Below are positions 37,595-50,371 of a DNA stretch of 64,000 nt, piece after piece. Both the position numbers and the translations under genes were made by a program. The notes below the pieces were generated by a model. That model had not been told where the DNA came from and did no database searches. It saw only the letters and a program-made list of their open reading frames with translations. This stretch comes from Eutreptiella sp. 'Long Island Sound 2002' (lineage: Eukaryota > Euglenozoa > Euglenophyceae > Eutreptiales > Eutreptiaceae): positions 186,001-250,000 of the forward strand of contig CAXIWF010000806.1 in the NCBI GenBank assembly GCA_964036045.1. The letters are read 5' to 3'. The number at the start of each line of letters is the position of its first letter. Position 1 is the first letter of the stretch.

Positions 37595-39022
37595 TTATCC
37601 GAGAATTTCCGAGAATTTTCTGAGATTTTTCCGAGAATTTTCCGAGAATTTTCCGAGAATTTTCCGAGAATTTTCCGAGAATTTTCCGAGAATTTTCCGA
37701 GAATTTTCCGAGAATTTTCCGTCAATTTTCCGAGAATTTTCCGAGAATTTTCCGAGAATTTTCCGAGAATTTTCCGAGAATTTTCCGAGAATTTTCGGAG
37801 AATTTTCTGAGAATTTTCCGAGAATTATCCGAGAATTTCCGAGAATTTTCTGAGATTTTTCCGAGAATTTTCCGAGAATTTTCCGAGAATTTTCTGAGAA
37901 TTTTCCGAGAATTTTCCGAGAATTTTCCGAGAATTTTCCGAGAATTTTCCGAGAATTTTCGGAGAATTTTCCGAGAATTTTCCGAGAATTTTCTGAGAAT
38001 TTTCCGAGAATTTTCCGAGAATTTTCTGAGAATTTTCCGAGAATTATCCGAGAATTTCCGAGAATTTTCTGAGATTTTTCCGAGAATTTTCCGAGAATTT
38101 TCCGAGAATTTTCTGAGAATTTTCCGAGAATTTTCCGAGAATTTTCCGAGAATTTTCCGAGAATTTTCCGAGAATTTTCCGAGAATTTTCCGAGAATTTT
38201 CCGAGAATTTTCCGAGAATTTTCCAAGAATTTTCCGAGAATTTTCCGAGAATTTTCCGAGAATTTTCCGGGAATTTTCCGAGAATTTTCGGAGAATTTTC
38301 CGAGAATTTTCCGAGAATTTTCCGAGAATTTTTCGAGAATTTTCCGAGAATTTTCCGAGAATTTTCCGGGAATTTTCCGAGAATTTTCCGAGAATTTTCC
38401 GAGAATTTTCCGAGAATTTTCCGTCAATTTTCCGAGAATTTTCCGAGAATTTTCTGAGAATTTTCCGAGAATTTTCCGAGAATTTTCCGAGAATTTTCCG
38501 AGAATTTTCCGAGAATTTTCCGAGAATTTTCCGAGAATTTTCCGAGAATTTTCCGTCAATTTTCCGAGAATTTTCCGAGAATTTTCCGAGAATTTTCCGA
38601 GAATCTTCCGAGAATTTTCCGAGAATTTTCTGAGAATTTTCCGAGAATTTTCCGAGAATTTTCCGAGAATTTTCCGAGAATTTTCCGAGAATTTTCCGAG
38701 AAGTTTCCGAGAATTTTCCGAGAATTTTCCGAGAATTATCCGAGAATTTCCGAGAATTTTTTTGAGATTTTTCCGAGAATTTTCCGAGAATTTTCCGAGA
38801 ATTTTCCGAGAATTTTCTGAGAATTTTCCGAGAATTTTCCGAGAATTTTCCGAGAATTTTCCGTCAATTTTCCGAGAATTTTCCGAGAATTTTCCGAGAA
38901 TTTTCCGAGAATTTTCCGAGAATTTTCCGAGAATTTTCGGAGAATTTTCCGAGAATTTTCCGAGAATTTTCTGAGAATTTTCCGAGAATTTTCCGAGAAT
39001 TTTCTGAGAATTTTCCGAGAAT
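37595..39022 (+). repeat. Compound cassette copy 5 (230-219-692-286)
   Basis: Anchors at 37595, 37825, 38044, 38736 and 39022. The anchor at 38736 has its third unit changed to a run of seven T followed by GAGAT (near 38758), which adds one base and explains 286 instead of 285. The same rare form recurs only near 60201. Confidence 0.85.
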
Positions 39023-39969
39023 TATCCGAGAATTTCCGAGAATTTTCTGAGATTTTTCCGAGAATTTTCCGAGAATTTTCCGAGAATTTTCTGAGAATTT
39101 TCCGAGAATTTTCCGAGAATTTTCCGAGAATTTTCCGAGAATTTTCCGAGAATTTTCTGAGAATTTTCCGAGAATTTTCCGAGAATTTTCTGAGAATTTT
39201 CCGAGAATTATCCGAGAATTTCCGAGAATTTTCTGAGATTTTTCCGAGAATTTTCCGAGAATTTTCCGAGAATTTTCCGAGAATTATCCGAGAATTTCCG
39301 AGAATTTTCTGAGATTTTTCCGAGAATTTTCCGAGAATTTTCCGAGAATTTTCTGAGAATTTTCCGAGAATTTTCCGAGAATTTTCTGAGAATTTTCCGA
39401 GAATTTTCCGAGAATTTTCCGAGAATTTTCCGAGAATTTTCCGAGAATTTTCCAAGAATTTTCCGAGAATTTTCCGAGAATTTTCCGAGACTTTTCGGGG
39501 AATTTTCCGAGAATTTTCCGAGAATTTTCCGAGAATTTTCCGAGAATTTTCCGAGAATTTTCCGAGAATTTTCCGTCAATTTTCCGAGAATTTTCCGGGA
39601 ATTTTCCGAGAATTTTCCGAGAATTCTACGAGAATTTTCCGAGAATTTTCCGAGAATTTTCCGAGAATTTTCCGAGAATTTTCCGAGAATTTTCCGAGAA
39701 TTTTCCGAGAATTTTCCGAGAATTTTCGGAGAATTTTCTGAGAATTTTCCGAGAATTTTCCGAGAATTTTCCGAGAATTTTCCGAGAATTTTCCGAGAAT
39801 TTTCTGAGAATTTTCCGAGAATTTTCCGAGAATTTTCTGAGAATTTTCCGAGAATTATCCGAGAATTTCCGAGAATTTTCTGAGATTTTTCCGAGAATTT
39901 TCCGAGAATTTTCCGAGAATTTTCTGAGAATTTTCCGAGAATTTTCCGAGAATTTTCTGAGAATTTTCC

Positions 39970-42441
39970 GAGAATTTTCCGAGAATTTTCCGAGAATTTT
40001 CCGAGAATTTTCCGAGAATTTTCCAAGAATTTTCCGAGAATTTTCCGAGAATTTTCCGAGAATTTTCCGGGAATTTTCCGGGAATTTTCCGAGAATTTTC
40101 CGAGAATTTTCCGAGAATTTTCCGAGAATTTTCCGAGAATTTTTCGAGAATTTTCCGAGAATTTTCCGAGAATTTTCCGGGAATTTTCTGAGAATTTTCC
40201 GAGAATTTTCCGAGAATTTTCCGAGAATTTTCCGAGAATTTTCCGAGAATTTTCCGAGAATTTTCCGAGAATTTTCCGAGAATTTTCCGAGAATTTTCCG
40301 AGAATTTTCCAAGAATTTTCCGAGAATTTTCCGAGAATTTTCCGGGAATTTTCCGAGAATTTTCCGAGAATTTTCCGAGAATTTTCCGAGAATTATCCGA
40401 GAATTTCCGAGAATTTTCTGAGATTTTTCCGAGAATTTTCCGAGAATTTTCCGAGAACATTCCGAGAATTTTCCGAGAATTTTCCGAGAATTTTCCAAGA
40501 ATTTTCCGAGAATTTTCCGAGAATTTTCCGAGACTTTTCCGGGAATTTTCCGAGAATTTTCCGAGAATTTTCCGAGAATTTTCCGAGAATTTTCCGAGAA
40601 TTTTCCGAGAATTTTCCGTCAATTTTCCGAGAATTTTCCGAGAATTTTCCGAGAATTTTCCGAGAATTTTCCGAGAATTTTCCGAGAATTTTCCGAGAAT
40701 TTTCCGAGAATTTTCCGAGAAATTTCCGAGAATTTTCCGAGAATTTTCCGAGAATTTTCGGAGAATTTTCTGAGAATTTTCCGAGAATTTTCCGAGAATT
40801 TTCCGAGAATTTTCCGAGAATTTTCCGGGAATTTTCTGAGAATTTTCCGAGAATTTTCCGAGAATTTTCTGAGAATTTTCCGAGAATTATCCGAGAATTT
40901 CCGAGAATTTTCTGAGATTTTTCCGAGAATTTTCCGAGAATTTTCCGAGAATTTTCTGAGAATTTTCCGAGAATTTTCCGAGAATTTTCTGAGATTTTTC
41001 CGAGAATTTTCCGAGAATTTTCCGAGAATTTTCCGAGAATTTTCTGAGAATTTTCCGAGAATTTTCCGAGAATTTTCCGAGAATTTTCCAAGAATTTTCC
41101 GAGAATTTTCCGAGAATTTTCCGAGAATTTTCGGGGAATTTTCCGAGAATTTTCCGAGAATTTTCCGAGAATTTTCTGAGAATTTTCCGAGAATTTTCCG
41201 AGAATTTTCCAAGAATTTTCCGAGAATTTTCTGAAATTTTCCGAGAATTTTCCGAGAATTTTCCGAGAATTTTCCGAGAATTTTCCGAGAATTTTCCGAG
41301 AATTTTCTGAGAATTTTCCGAGAATTTTCCGAGAATTTTCCGAGAATTTTCCGAGAATTTTCCGAGAATTTTCCGAGAATTTTCCAAGAATTTTCCGAGA
41401 ATTTTCCGAGAATTTTCCGAGAATTTTCCGGGAATTTTCCGGGAATTTTCCGAGAATTTTCCGAGAATTTTCCGAGAATTTTCCGAGAATTTTCCGAGAA
41501 TTTTTCGAGAATTTTCCGAGAATTTTCCGAGAATTTTCCGGGAATTTTCTGAGAATTTTCCGAGAATTTTCCGAGAATTTTCCGAGAATTTTCCGAGAAT
41601 TTTCCGAGAATTTTCCGAGAATTTTCCGAGAATTTTCCGAGAATTTTCCGAGAATTTTCCGAGAATTTTCCAAGAATTTTCCGAGAATTTTCCGAGAATT
41701 TTCCGGGAATTTTCCGAGAATTTTCCGAGAATTTTCCGAGAATTTTCTGAGAATTATCCGAGAATTTCCGAGAATTTTCTGAGATTTTTCCGAGAATTTT
41801 CCGAGAATTTTCCGAGAATTTTCCGAGAATTTTCCGAGAATTTTCCGAGAATTTTCCAAGAATTTTCCGAGAATTTTCCGAGAATTTTCCGAGACTTTTC
41901 CGGGAATTTTCCGAGAATTTTCCGAGAATTTTCCGAGAATTTTCCGAGAATTTTCCGAGAATTTTCCGAGAATTTTCCGTCAATTTTCCGAGAATTTTCC
42001 GAGAATTTTCCGAGAATTTTCCGAGAATTTTGCGAGAATTTTCCGAGAATTTTCCGAGAATTTTCCGAGAATTTTCCGAGAATTTTCCGAGAATTTTCCG
42101 AGAATTTGCCGAGAATTTTCGGAGAATTTTCTGACAATTTTCCGAGAATTTTCCGAGAATTTTCCGAGAATTTTCCGAGAATTTTCCGAGAATTTTCTGA
42201 GAATTTTCCGAGAATTTTCCGAGAATTTTCTGAGAATTTTTCCGAGAATTATCCGAGAATTTCCGAGAATTTTCTGAGATTTTTCCGAGAATTTTCCGAG
42301 AATTTTCCGAGAATTTTCTGAGAATTTTCCGAGAATTTTCCGAGAATTTTCTGAGATTTTTCCGAGAATTTTCCGAGAATTTTCCGAGAATTTTCCGAGA
42401 ATTTTCTGAGAATTTTCCGAGAATTTTCCGAGAATTTTCCG
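39970..42441 (+). repeat. Segmental duplication, offset 1361 to 1362 bases
   Basis: About 1.1 kb at 39970-41080 recurs at 41331-42441: CCAAG 40023/41384, doubled CCGGG 40067/41428, anchor 40393/41754, GAGACTTTTCCGGG 40530/41891, CCGTCAA 40616/41977, CGG 40759/42120 and CTG 40836/42197 are 1361 apart. Anchor 40887/42249 is 1362 apart because copy 2 has an extra T just before it (near 42240). Confidence 0.9.
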
Positions 42442-43165
42442 TCAATTTTCCGAGAATTTTCCGAGAATTTTCTGAGAATTTTCCGAGAATTTTTCGAGAA
42501 TTTTCCGAGAATTTTCCGGGAATTTTCCGAGAATTTTCCGAGAATTTTCCGAGAATTTTCCGTCAATTTTCCGAGAATTTTCCGAGAATTTTCTGAGAAT
42601 TTTCCGAGAATTTTCCGAGAATTTTCGGAGAATTTTCCGAGAATTTTCCGAGAATTTTCCGAGAATTTGCCGAGAATTTTCGGAGAATTTTCTGAGAATT
42701 TTCCGAGAATTTTCCGAGAATTTTCCGAGAATTTTCCGAGAATTTTCCGAGAATTTTCTGAGAATTTTCCGACAATTTTCCGAGAATTTTCTGAGAATTT
42801 TCCGAGAATTATCCGAGAATTTCCGAGAATTTTCTGAGATTTTTCCGAGAATTTTCCGAGAATTTTCCGAGAATTTTCTGAGAATTTTCCGAGAATTTTC
42901 CGAGAATTTTCTGAGATTTTTCCGAGAATTTTCCGAGAATTTTCCGAGAATTTTCCGAGAATTTTCTGAGAATTTTCCGAGAATTTTCCGAGAATTTTCC
43001 GAGAATTTTCCAAGAATTTTCCGAGAATTTTCCGAGAATTTTCCGAGAATTTTCGGGGAATTTTCCGAGAATTTTCCGAGAATTTTCCGAGAATTTTCTG
43101 AGAATTTTCCGAGAATTTTCCGAGAATTTTCCAAGAATTTTCCGAGAATTTTCTGAAATTTTCCG
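40887..43165 (+). repeat. Paired anchor-2 cassettes, offset 1922
   Basis: From anchor 40887 the order second CTGAGAT, CCAAG (+201), CGGGG (+245) and CTGAAA (41231) is repeated from anchor 42809 with the same spacings (CCAAG 43010, CGGGG 43054, CTGAAA 43153). These are anchor-2 copies 5 and 6. Their enclosing intervals, 867 and 504 bases, are both 11n-2. Confidence 0.83.
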
Positions 43166-43982
43166 AGAATTTTCCGAGAATTTTCCGAGAATTTTCCGAG
43201 AATTTTCCGAGAATTTTCCGAGAATTTTCGGAGAATTTTCCGAGAATTTTCCGAGAATTTTCTGAGAATTTTCCGAGAATTTTCCGAGAATTTTCTGAGA
43301 ATTTTCCGAGAATTATCCGAGAATTTCCGAGAATTTTCTGAGATTTTTCCGAGAATTTTCCGAGAATTTTCCGAGAATTTTCCGAGAATTTTCCGAGAAT
43401 TTTCCGAGAATTTTCCGAGAATTTTCCGAGAATTTTCCAAGAATTTTCCGAGAATTTTTCGAGAATTTTCCGAGAATTTTCCGGGAATTTTCCGAGAATT
43501 TTCCGAGAATTTTCCGAGAATTTTCCGTCAATTTTCCGAGAATTTTCCGAGAATTTTCTGAGAATTTTCCGAGAATTTTCCGAGAATTTTCGGAGAATTT
43601 TCCGAGAATTTTCCGAGAATTTTCCGAGAATTTTCCGAGAATTTTACGAGAATTTTCCGTCAATTTTCCGAGAATTTTCCGAGAATTTTCCGAGAATTTT
43701 CCGAGAATTTTCCGAGAATTTTCCGAGAATTTTCTGAGAATTTTCCGAGAATTTTCCGAGAATTTTCCGAGAATTTTCCGAGAATTTTCCGAGAATTTTC
43801 CGAGAATTTTCGGAGAATTTTCTGAGAATTTTCCGAGAATTTTCCGAGAATTTTCCGAGAATTTTCCGAGAATTTTCCGAGAATTTTCCGAGAATTTTCC
43901 AAGAATTTTCCGAGAATTTTCCGAGAATTTTCCGGGAATTTTCCGAGAATTTTCCGAGAATTTTCCGAGAATTTTCCGAGAA

Positions 43983-45584
43983 TTATCCGAGAATTTCCGA
44001 GAATTTTCTGAGATTTTTCCGAGAATTTTCCGAGAATTTTCCGAGAATTTTCCGAGAATTTTCCGAGAATTTTCCGAGAATTTTCCGAGAATTTTCCGAG
44101 AATTTTCCGTCAATTTTCCGAGAATTTTCCGAGAATTTTCCGAGAATTTTCCGAGAATTTTCCGAGAATTTTCCGAGAATTTTCGGAGAATTTTCTGAGA
44201 CTTTTCCGAGAATTATCCGAGAATTTCCGAGAATTTTCTGAGATTTTTCCGAGAATTTTCCGAGAATTTTCCGAGAATTTTCTGAGAATTTTCCGAGAAT
44301 TTTCCGAGAATTTTCCGAGAATTTTCCGAGAATTTTCCGAGAATTTTCGGAGAATTTTCCGAGAATTTTCCGAGAATTTTCTGAGAATTTTCCGAGAATT
44401 TTCCGAGAATTTTCTGAGAATTTTCCGAGAATTATCCGAGAATTTCCGAGAATTTTCTGAGATTTTTCCGAGAATTTTCCGAGAATTTTCCGAGAATTTT
44501 CTGAGAATTTTCCGAGAATTTTCCGAGAATTTTCTGAGAATTTTCCGAGAATTTTCCGAGAATTTTCCGAGAATTTTCCGAGAATTTTCCGAGAATTTTC
44601 CGAGAATTTTCCAAGAATTTTCCGAGAATTTTCCGAGAATTTTCCGAGATTTTTCCGGGAATTTTCCGAGAATTTTCCGAGAATTTTCCGAGAATTTTCC
44701 GAGAATTTTCCGAGAATTTTTCGAGAATTTTCCGAGAATTTTCCGAGAATTTTCCGGGAATTTTCCGAGAATTTTCCGAGAATTTTCCGAGAATTTTCCG
44801 AGAATTTCCCGTCAATTTTCCGAGAATTTTCCGAGAATTTTCTGAGAACTTTCCGAGAATTTTCCGAGAATTTTCCGAGAATTTTCCGAGAATTTTCCGA
44901 GAATTTTCCGAGAATTTTCCGAGAATTTTCCGAGAATTTTCCGAGAATTTTCCGAGAATTTTCCGAGAATTTTCTGAGAATTTTCCGAGAATTTTCCGAG
45001 AATTTTCCGAGAATTTTCCGAGAATTTTCCGAGAATTTTCCGAGAATTTTCCGAGAATTTTCCGAGAATTTTCCGAGAATTATCCGAGAATTTCCGAGAA
45101 TTTTCTGAGATTTTTCCGAGAATTTTCCGAGAATGTTCCGAGAATTTTCCGAGAATTTTCTGAGAATTTTCCGAGAATTTTCCGAGAATTTTCCGAGAAT
45201 TTTCCGTCAATTTTCCGAGAATTTTCCGAGAATTTTCCGAGAATTTTCCGAGAATTTTCCGAGAATTTTCCGAGAATTTTCGGAGAATTTTCCGAGAATT
45301 TTCCGAGAATTTTCTGAGAATTTTCCGAGAATTTTCCGAGAATTTTCTGAGAATTTTCCGAGAATTATCCGAGAATTTCCGAGAATTTTCTGAGATTTTT
45401 CCGAGAATTTTCCGAGAATTTTCCGAGAATTTTCTGAGAATTTTCCGAGAATTTTCCGAGAATTTTCCGAGAATTTTCCGAGAATTTTCCGAGAATTTTC
45501 GGAGAATTTTCCGAGAATTTTCCGAGAATTTTCTGAGAATTTTCCGAGAATTTTCCGAGAATTTTCTGAGAATTTTCCGAGAAT
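43983..45584 (+). repeat. Compound cassette copy 6 (230-219-648-285-219)
   Basis: Anchors at 43983, 44213, 44432, 45080, 45365 and 45584. This is the most complete example of the cassette order; the long block is 648 bases, four 11-mers below 692. A GAATGTTCC unit lies near 45133. Confidence 0.85.
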
Positions 45585-47177
45585 TATCCGAGAATTTCCG
45601 AGAATTTTCTGAGATTTTTCCGAGAATTTTCCGAGAATTTTCCGAGAATTTTCTGAGAATTTTCCGAGAATTTTCCGAGAATTTTCTGAGAATTTTCCGA
45701 GAATTTTCCGAGAATTTTCCGAGAATTTTCCGAGAATTTTCCGAGAATTTTCCGAGAATTTTCCAAGAATTTTCCGAGAATTTTCCGAGAATTTTCCGAG
45801 ACTTTTCGGGGAATTTTCCGAGAATTTTCCGAGAATTTTCCGAGAATTTTCCGAGAATTTTCCGAGAATTTTCCGAGAATTTTCCGTCAATTTTCCGAGA
45901 ATTTTCCGGGAATTTTCCGGGAATTTTCCGAGAATTTTCCGAGAATTTTCCGAGAATTTTCCGAGAATTTTCCGAGAATTTTCCGAGAATTTTCCGAGAA
46001 TTTTCCGAGAATTTTCCGAGAATTTTCCGAGAATTTTCGGAGAATTTTCTGAGAATTTTCCGAGAATTTTCCGAGAATTTTCCGAGAATTTTCCGAGAAT
46101 TTTCCGAGAATTTTCTGAGAATTTTCCGAGAATTTTCCGAGAATTTTCTGAGATTTTTCCGAGAATTTTCCGAGAATTTTCCGAGAATTTTCTGAGAATT
46201 TTCCGAGAATTTTCCGAGAATTTTCTGAGAATTTTCCGAGAATTTTCCGAGAATTTTCCGAGAATTTTCCGAGAATTTTCCGAGAATTTTCCGAGAATTT
46301 TTCAAGAATTTTCCGAGAATTTTCCGAGAATTTTCCGAGAATTTTCCGGGAATTTTCCGGGAATTTTCCGAGAATTTTCCGAGAATTTTCCGAGAATTTT
46401 CCGAGAATTTTCCAAGAATTTTCCGAGAATTTTCCGAGAATTTTCCGAGACTTTTCGGGGAATTTTCCGAGAATTTTCCGAGAATTTTCCGAGAATTTTC
46501 CGAGAATTTTCCGAGAATTTTCCGAGAATTTTCCGTCAATTTTCCGAGAATTTTCCGGGAATTTTCCGAGAATTTTCCGAGAATTTTCCGAGAATTTTCC
46601 GAGAATTTTCCGAGAATTTTCCGAGAATTTTCCGAGAATTTTCCGAGAATTTTCCGAGAATTTTCCGAGAATTTTCCGAGAATTTTCGGAGAATTTTCTG
46701 AGAATTTTCCGAGAATTTTCCGAGAATTTTCCGAGAATTTTCTGAGAATTTTCCGAGAATTTTCCGAGAATTTTCTGAGATTTTTCCGAGAATTTTCCGA
46801 GAATTTTCCGAGAATTTTCCGAGAATTTTCTGAGAATTTTCCGAGAATTTTCCGAGAATTTTCCGTCAATTTTCCGAGAATTTTCCGAGAATTTTCTGAG
46901 AATTTTCCGAGAATTTTTCGAGAATTTTCCGAGAATTTTCCGGGAATTTTCCGAGAATTTTCCGAGAATTTTCCGAGAATTTTCCGAGAATTTTTCAAGA
47001 ATTTTCCGAGAATTTTCCGAGAATTTTCCGAGAATTTTCCGGGAATTTTCCGGGAATTTTCCGAGAATTTTCCGAGAATTTTCCGAGAATTTTCCGAGAA
47101 TTTTCCGAGAATTTTTCGAGAATTTTCCGAGAATTTTCCGAGAATTTTCCGGGAATTTTCTGAGAATTTTCCGAGAA

Positions 47178-48571
47178 TTATCCGAGAATTTCCGAGAATT
47201 TTCTGAGATTTTTCCGAGAATTTTCCAAGAATTTTCCGAGAATTTTCCGAGAATTTTCCGAGAATTTTCCGAGAATTTTCCGAGAATTTTCCGAGAATTT
47301 TCCGTCAATTTTCCGAGGATTTTCCGAGAATTTTCCGAGAATTTTCCGAGAATTTTCCGAGAATTTTCCGAGAATTTTCGGAGAATTTTCTGAGAATTTT
47401 CCGAGAATTATCCGAGAATTTCCGAGAATTTTCTGAGATTTTTCCGAGAATTTTCCGAGAATTTTCCGAGAATTTTCTGAGAATTTTCCGAGAATTTTCC
47501 GAGAATTTTCCGAGAATTTTCCGAGAATTTTCGGAGAATTTTCCGAGAATTTTCCGAGAATTTTCTGAGAATTTTCCGAGAATTTTCCGAGAATTTTCTG
47601 AGAATTTTCCGAGAATTATCCGAGAATTTCCGAGAATTTTCCGAGATTTTTCCGAGAATTTTCCGAGAATTTTCCGAGAATTTTCTGAGAATTTTCCGAG
47701 AATTTTCCGAGAATTTTCTGAGAATTTTCCGAGAATTTTCCGAGAATTTTCCGAGAATTTTCCGAGAATTTTCCGAGAATTTTCCGAGAATTTTCCAAGA
47801 ATTTTCCGAGAATTTTCCGAGAATTTTCCGAGAATTTTCCGGGAATTTTCCGAGAATTTTCCGAGAATTTTCCGAGATTTTTCCGAGAATTTTCCGAGAA
47901 TTTTTCGAGAATTTTCCGAGAATTTTCCGAGAATTTTCCGGGAATTTTCCGAGAATTTTCCGAGAATTTTCCGAGAATTTTCCGAGAATTTTCCGTCAAT
48001 TTTCCGAGAATTTTCCGAGAATTTTCAGAGAATTTTCCGAGAATTTTCCGAGAATTTTCCGAGAATTTTCCGAGAATTTTCCGAGAATTTTCCGAGAATT
48101 TTCCGTCAATTTTCCGAGAATTTTCCGAGAATTTTCCGAGAATTTTCCGAGAATTTTCCGAGAATTTTCCGAGAATTTTCTGAGAATTTTCCGAGAATTT
48201 TCCGAGAATTTTCCGAGAATTTTCCGAGAATTTTCCGAGAATTTTCCGAGAATTTTCCGAGAATTTTCCGAGAATTTTCCGAGAATTATCCGAGAATTTC
48301 CGAGAATTTTCTGAGATTTTTCCGAGAATTTTCCGAGAATTTTCCGAGAATTTTCCGAGAATTTTCTGAGAATTTTCCGAGAATTTTCCGAGAATTTTCC
48401 GAGAATTTTCCGTCAATTTTCCGAGAATTTTCCGAGAATTTTCCGAGAATTTTCCGGGAATTTTCCGAGAATTTTCCGAGAATTTTCGGAGAATTTTCCG
48501 AGAATTTTCCGAGAATTTTCTGAGAATTTTCCGAGAATTTTCCGAGAATTTTCTGAGAATTTTCCGAGAAT
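47178..48571 (+). repeat. Compound cassette copy 7 (230-208-670-285)
   Basis: Anchors at 47178, 47408, 47616, 48286 and 48571. 208 and 670 are one and two 11-mers below 219 and 692. At 47616 the third unit is CCGAGAT instead of CTGAGAT. Confidence 0.82.
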
Positions 48572-49750
48572 TATCCGAGAATTTCCGAGAATTTTCTGAG
48601 ATTTTTCCGAGAATTTTCCGAGAATTTTCCGAGAATTTTCTGAGAATTTTCCGAGAATTTTCCGAGTATTTTCCGAGAATTTTCCGAGAATTTTCCGAGA
48701 ATTTTCGGAGAATTTTCCGAGAATTTTCCGAGAATTTTCTGAGAATTTTCCGAGAATTTTCCGAGAATTTTCCGAGAATTTTCCGAGAATTTTCCGAGAA
48801 TTTTCCAAGAATTTTCCGAGAATTTTCCGAGAATTTTCCGAGAATTTTCCGGGAATTTTCCGAGAATTTTCCGAGAATTTTCCGAGATTTTTCCGAGAAT
48901 TTTCCGAGAATTTTTCGAGAATTTTCAGAGAATTTTCCGAGAATTTTCCGGGAATTTTCCGAGAATTTTCCGAGAATTTTCCGAGAATTTTCCGAGAATT
49001 TTCCGTCAATTTTCCGAGAATTTTCCGAGAATTTTCAGAGAATTTTCCGAGAATTTTCCGAGAATTTTCCGAGAATTTTCCGAGAATTTTCCGAGAATTT
49101 TCCGAGAATTTTCCGAGAATTTTCCGAGAATTTTCCGTCAATTTTCCGAGAATTTTCCGAGAATTTTCCGAGAATTTTCCGAGAATTTTCCGAGAATTTT
49201 CCGAGAATTTTCTGAGAATTTTCCGAGAATTTTCCGAGAATTTTCCGAGAATTTTCCGAGCATTTTCCGAGAATTTTCCGAGAATTTTCCGAGAATTTTC
49301 CGAGAATTTTCCGAGAATTATCCGAGAATTTCCGAGAATTTTCTGAGATTTTTCCGAGAATTTTCCGAGAATTTTCCGAGAATTTTCCGAGAATTTTCTG
49401 AGAATTTTCCGAGAATTTTCCGAGAATTTTCCGAGAATTTTCCGTCAATTTTCCGAGAATTTTCCGAGAATTTTCCGGGAATTTTCCGAGAATTTTCCGA
49501 GAATTTTCCGAGAATTTTCGGAGAATTTTCCGAGAATTTTCCGAGAATTTTCTGAGAATTTTCCGAGAATTTTCCGAGAATTTTCTGAGAGGTTTTCCGA
49601 GAATTATCCGAGAATTTCCGAGAATTTTCTGAGATTTTTCCGAGAATTTTCCGAGAATTTTCCGAGAATTTTCTGAGAATTTTCCGAGAATTTTCCGAGA
49701 ATTTTCCGAGAATTTTCCGAGAATTTTCCGAGAATTTTCGGAGAATTTTC
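47730..49750 (+). repeat. Segmental duplication, offset 1010 growing to 1033
   Basis: About 1 kb at 47730-48700 recurs from about 48750. Offsets are 1010 at CCAAG 47795/48805, CCGAGAT, CCGTCAA 47993/49003 and CAGAG 48026/49036; 1032 (two extra 11-mers) at CCGTCAA 48103/49135, CTG 48180/49212 and anchor 48286/49318; and 1033 at anchor 48571/49604, because of an extra base in GAGAGGTTTTCC near 49589. Confidence 0.88.
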
Positions 49751-50360
49751 CGAGAATTTTCCGAGAATTTTCTGAGAATTTTCCGAGAATTTTCCGAGAT
49801 TTTTCTGAGAATTTTCCGAGAATTATCCGAGAATTTCCGAGAATTTTCTGAGATTTTTCCGAGAATTTTCCGAGAATTTTCCGAGAATTTTCTGAGAATT
49901 TTCCGAGAATTTTCCGAGAATTTTCTGAGAATTTTCGGAGAATTTTCCGAGAATTTTCCGAGAATTTTCCGAGAATTTTCCGAGAATTTTCCGAGAATTT
50001 TCCAAGAATTTTCCGAGAATTTTCCGAGAATTTTCCGAGACTTTTCCGAGAATTTTCCGAGAATTTTCCGAGAATTTTCCGAGAATTTTCCGAGAATTTT
50101 CCGAGAATTTTCCGAGAATTTTCCGTCAATTTTCCGAGAATTTTCCGGGAATTTTCCGAGAATTTTCCGAGAATTTTCCGAGAATTTTCCGAGAATTTTC
50201 CGAGAATTTTCCGAGAATTTTCCGAGAATTTTCCGAGAATTTTCCGAGAATTTTCCGAGAATTTTCCGAGAATTTTCGGAGAATTTTCTGAGAATTTTCC
50301 GAGAATTTTCCGAGAATTTTCCGAGAATTTTCCGAGAATTTTCCGAGAATTTTCTGAGAA

Positions 50361-50371
50361 TTATTGGAGAA
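50361..50371 (+). repeat. Mutated anchor TTATTGGAGAA
   Basis: The TTATCC unit is changed to TTATTGGAGAA here, while the following 10-base unit and CTGAGAT unit are intact. It is the only anchor of this form noted. Confidence 0.8.

Larger units (their letters stand above)
30793..47177 (+). repeat. Satellite domain 2 continued, 30.8-47.2 kb
   Basis: Anchors lie at 30793, 31474, 31759, 31978, 32472, 33164, 33394, 33613, 33942, 34161, 34535, 34819, 35038, 35620, 36432, 36651, 37233, 37595, 37825, 38044, 38736, 39022, 39208, 39284, 39855, 40393, 40887, 41754, 42249, 42809, 43313, 43983, 44213, 44432, 45080, 45365 and 45584. Recurrent intervals are 219, 230, 285, 494, 538, 571 and 692. The 45584-47178 gap (1594, still 11n-1) has no TTATCC unit, but a CTG...CTGAGAT run near 46147 looks like an anchor with its TTATCC and short unit converted back to consensus. 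A half-anchor is at 35938. Confidence 0.83.
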
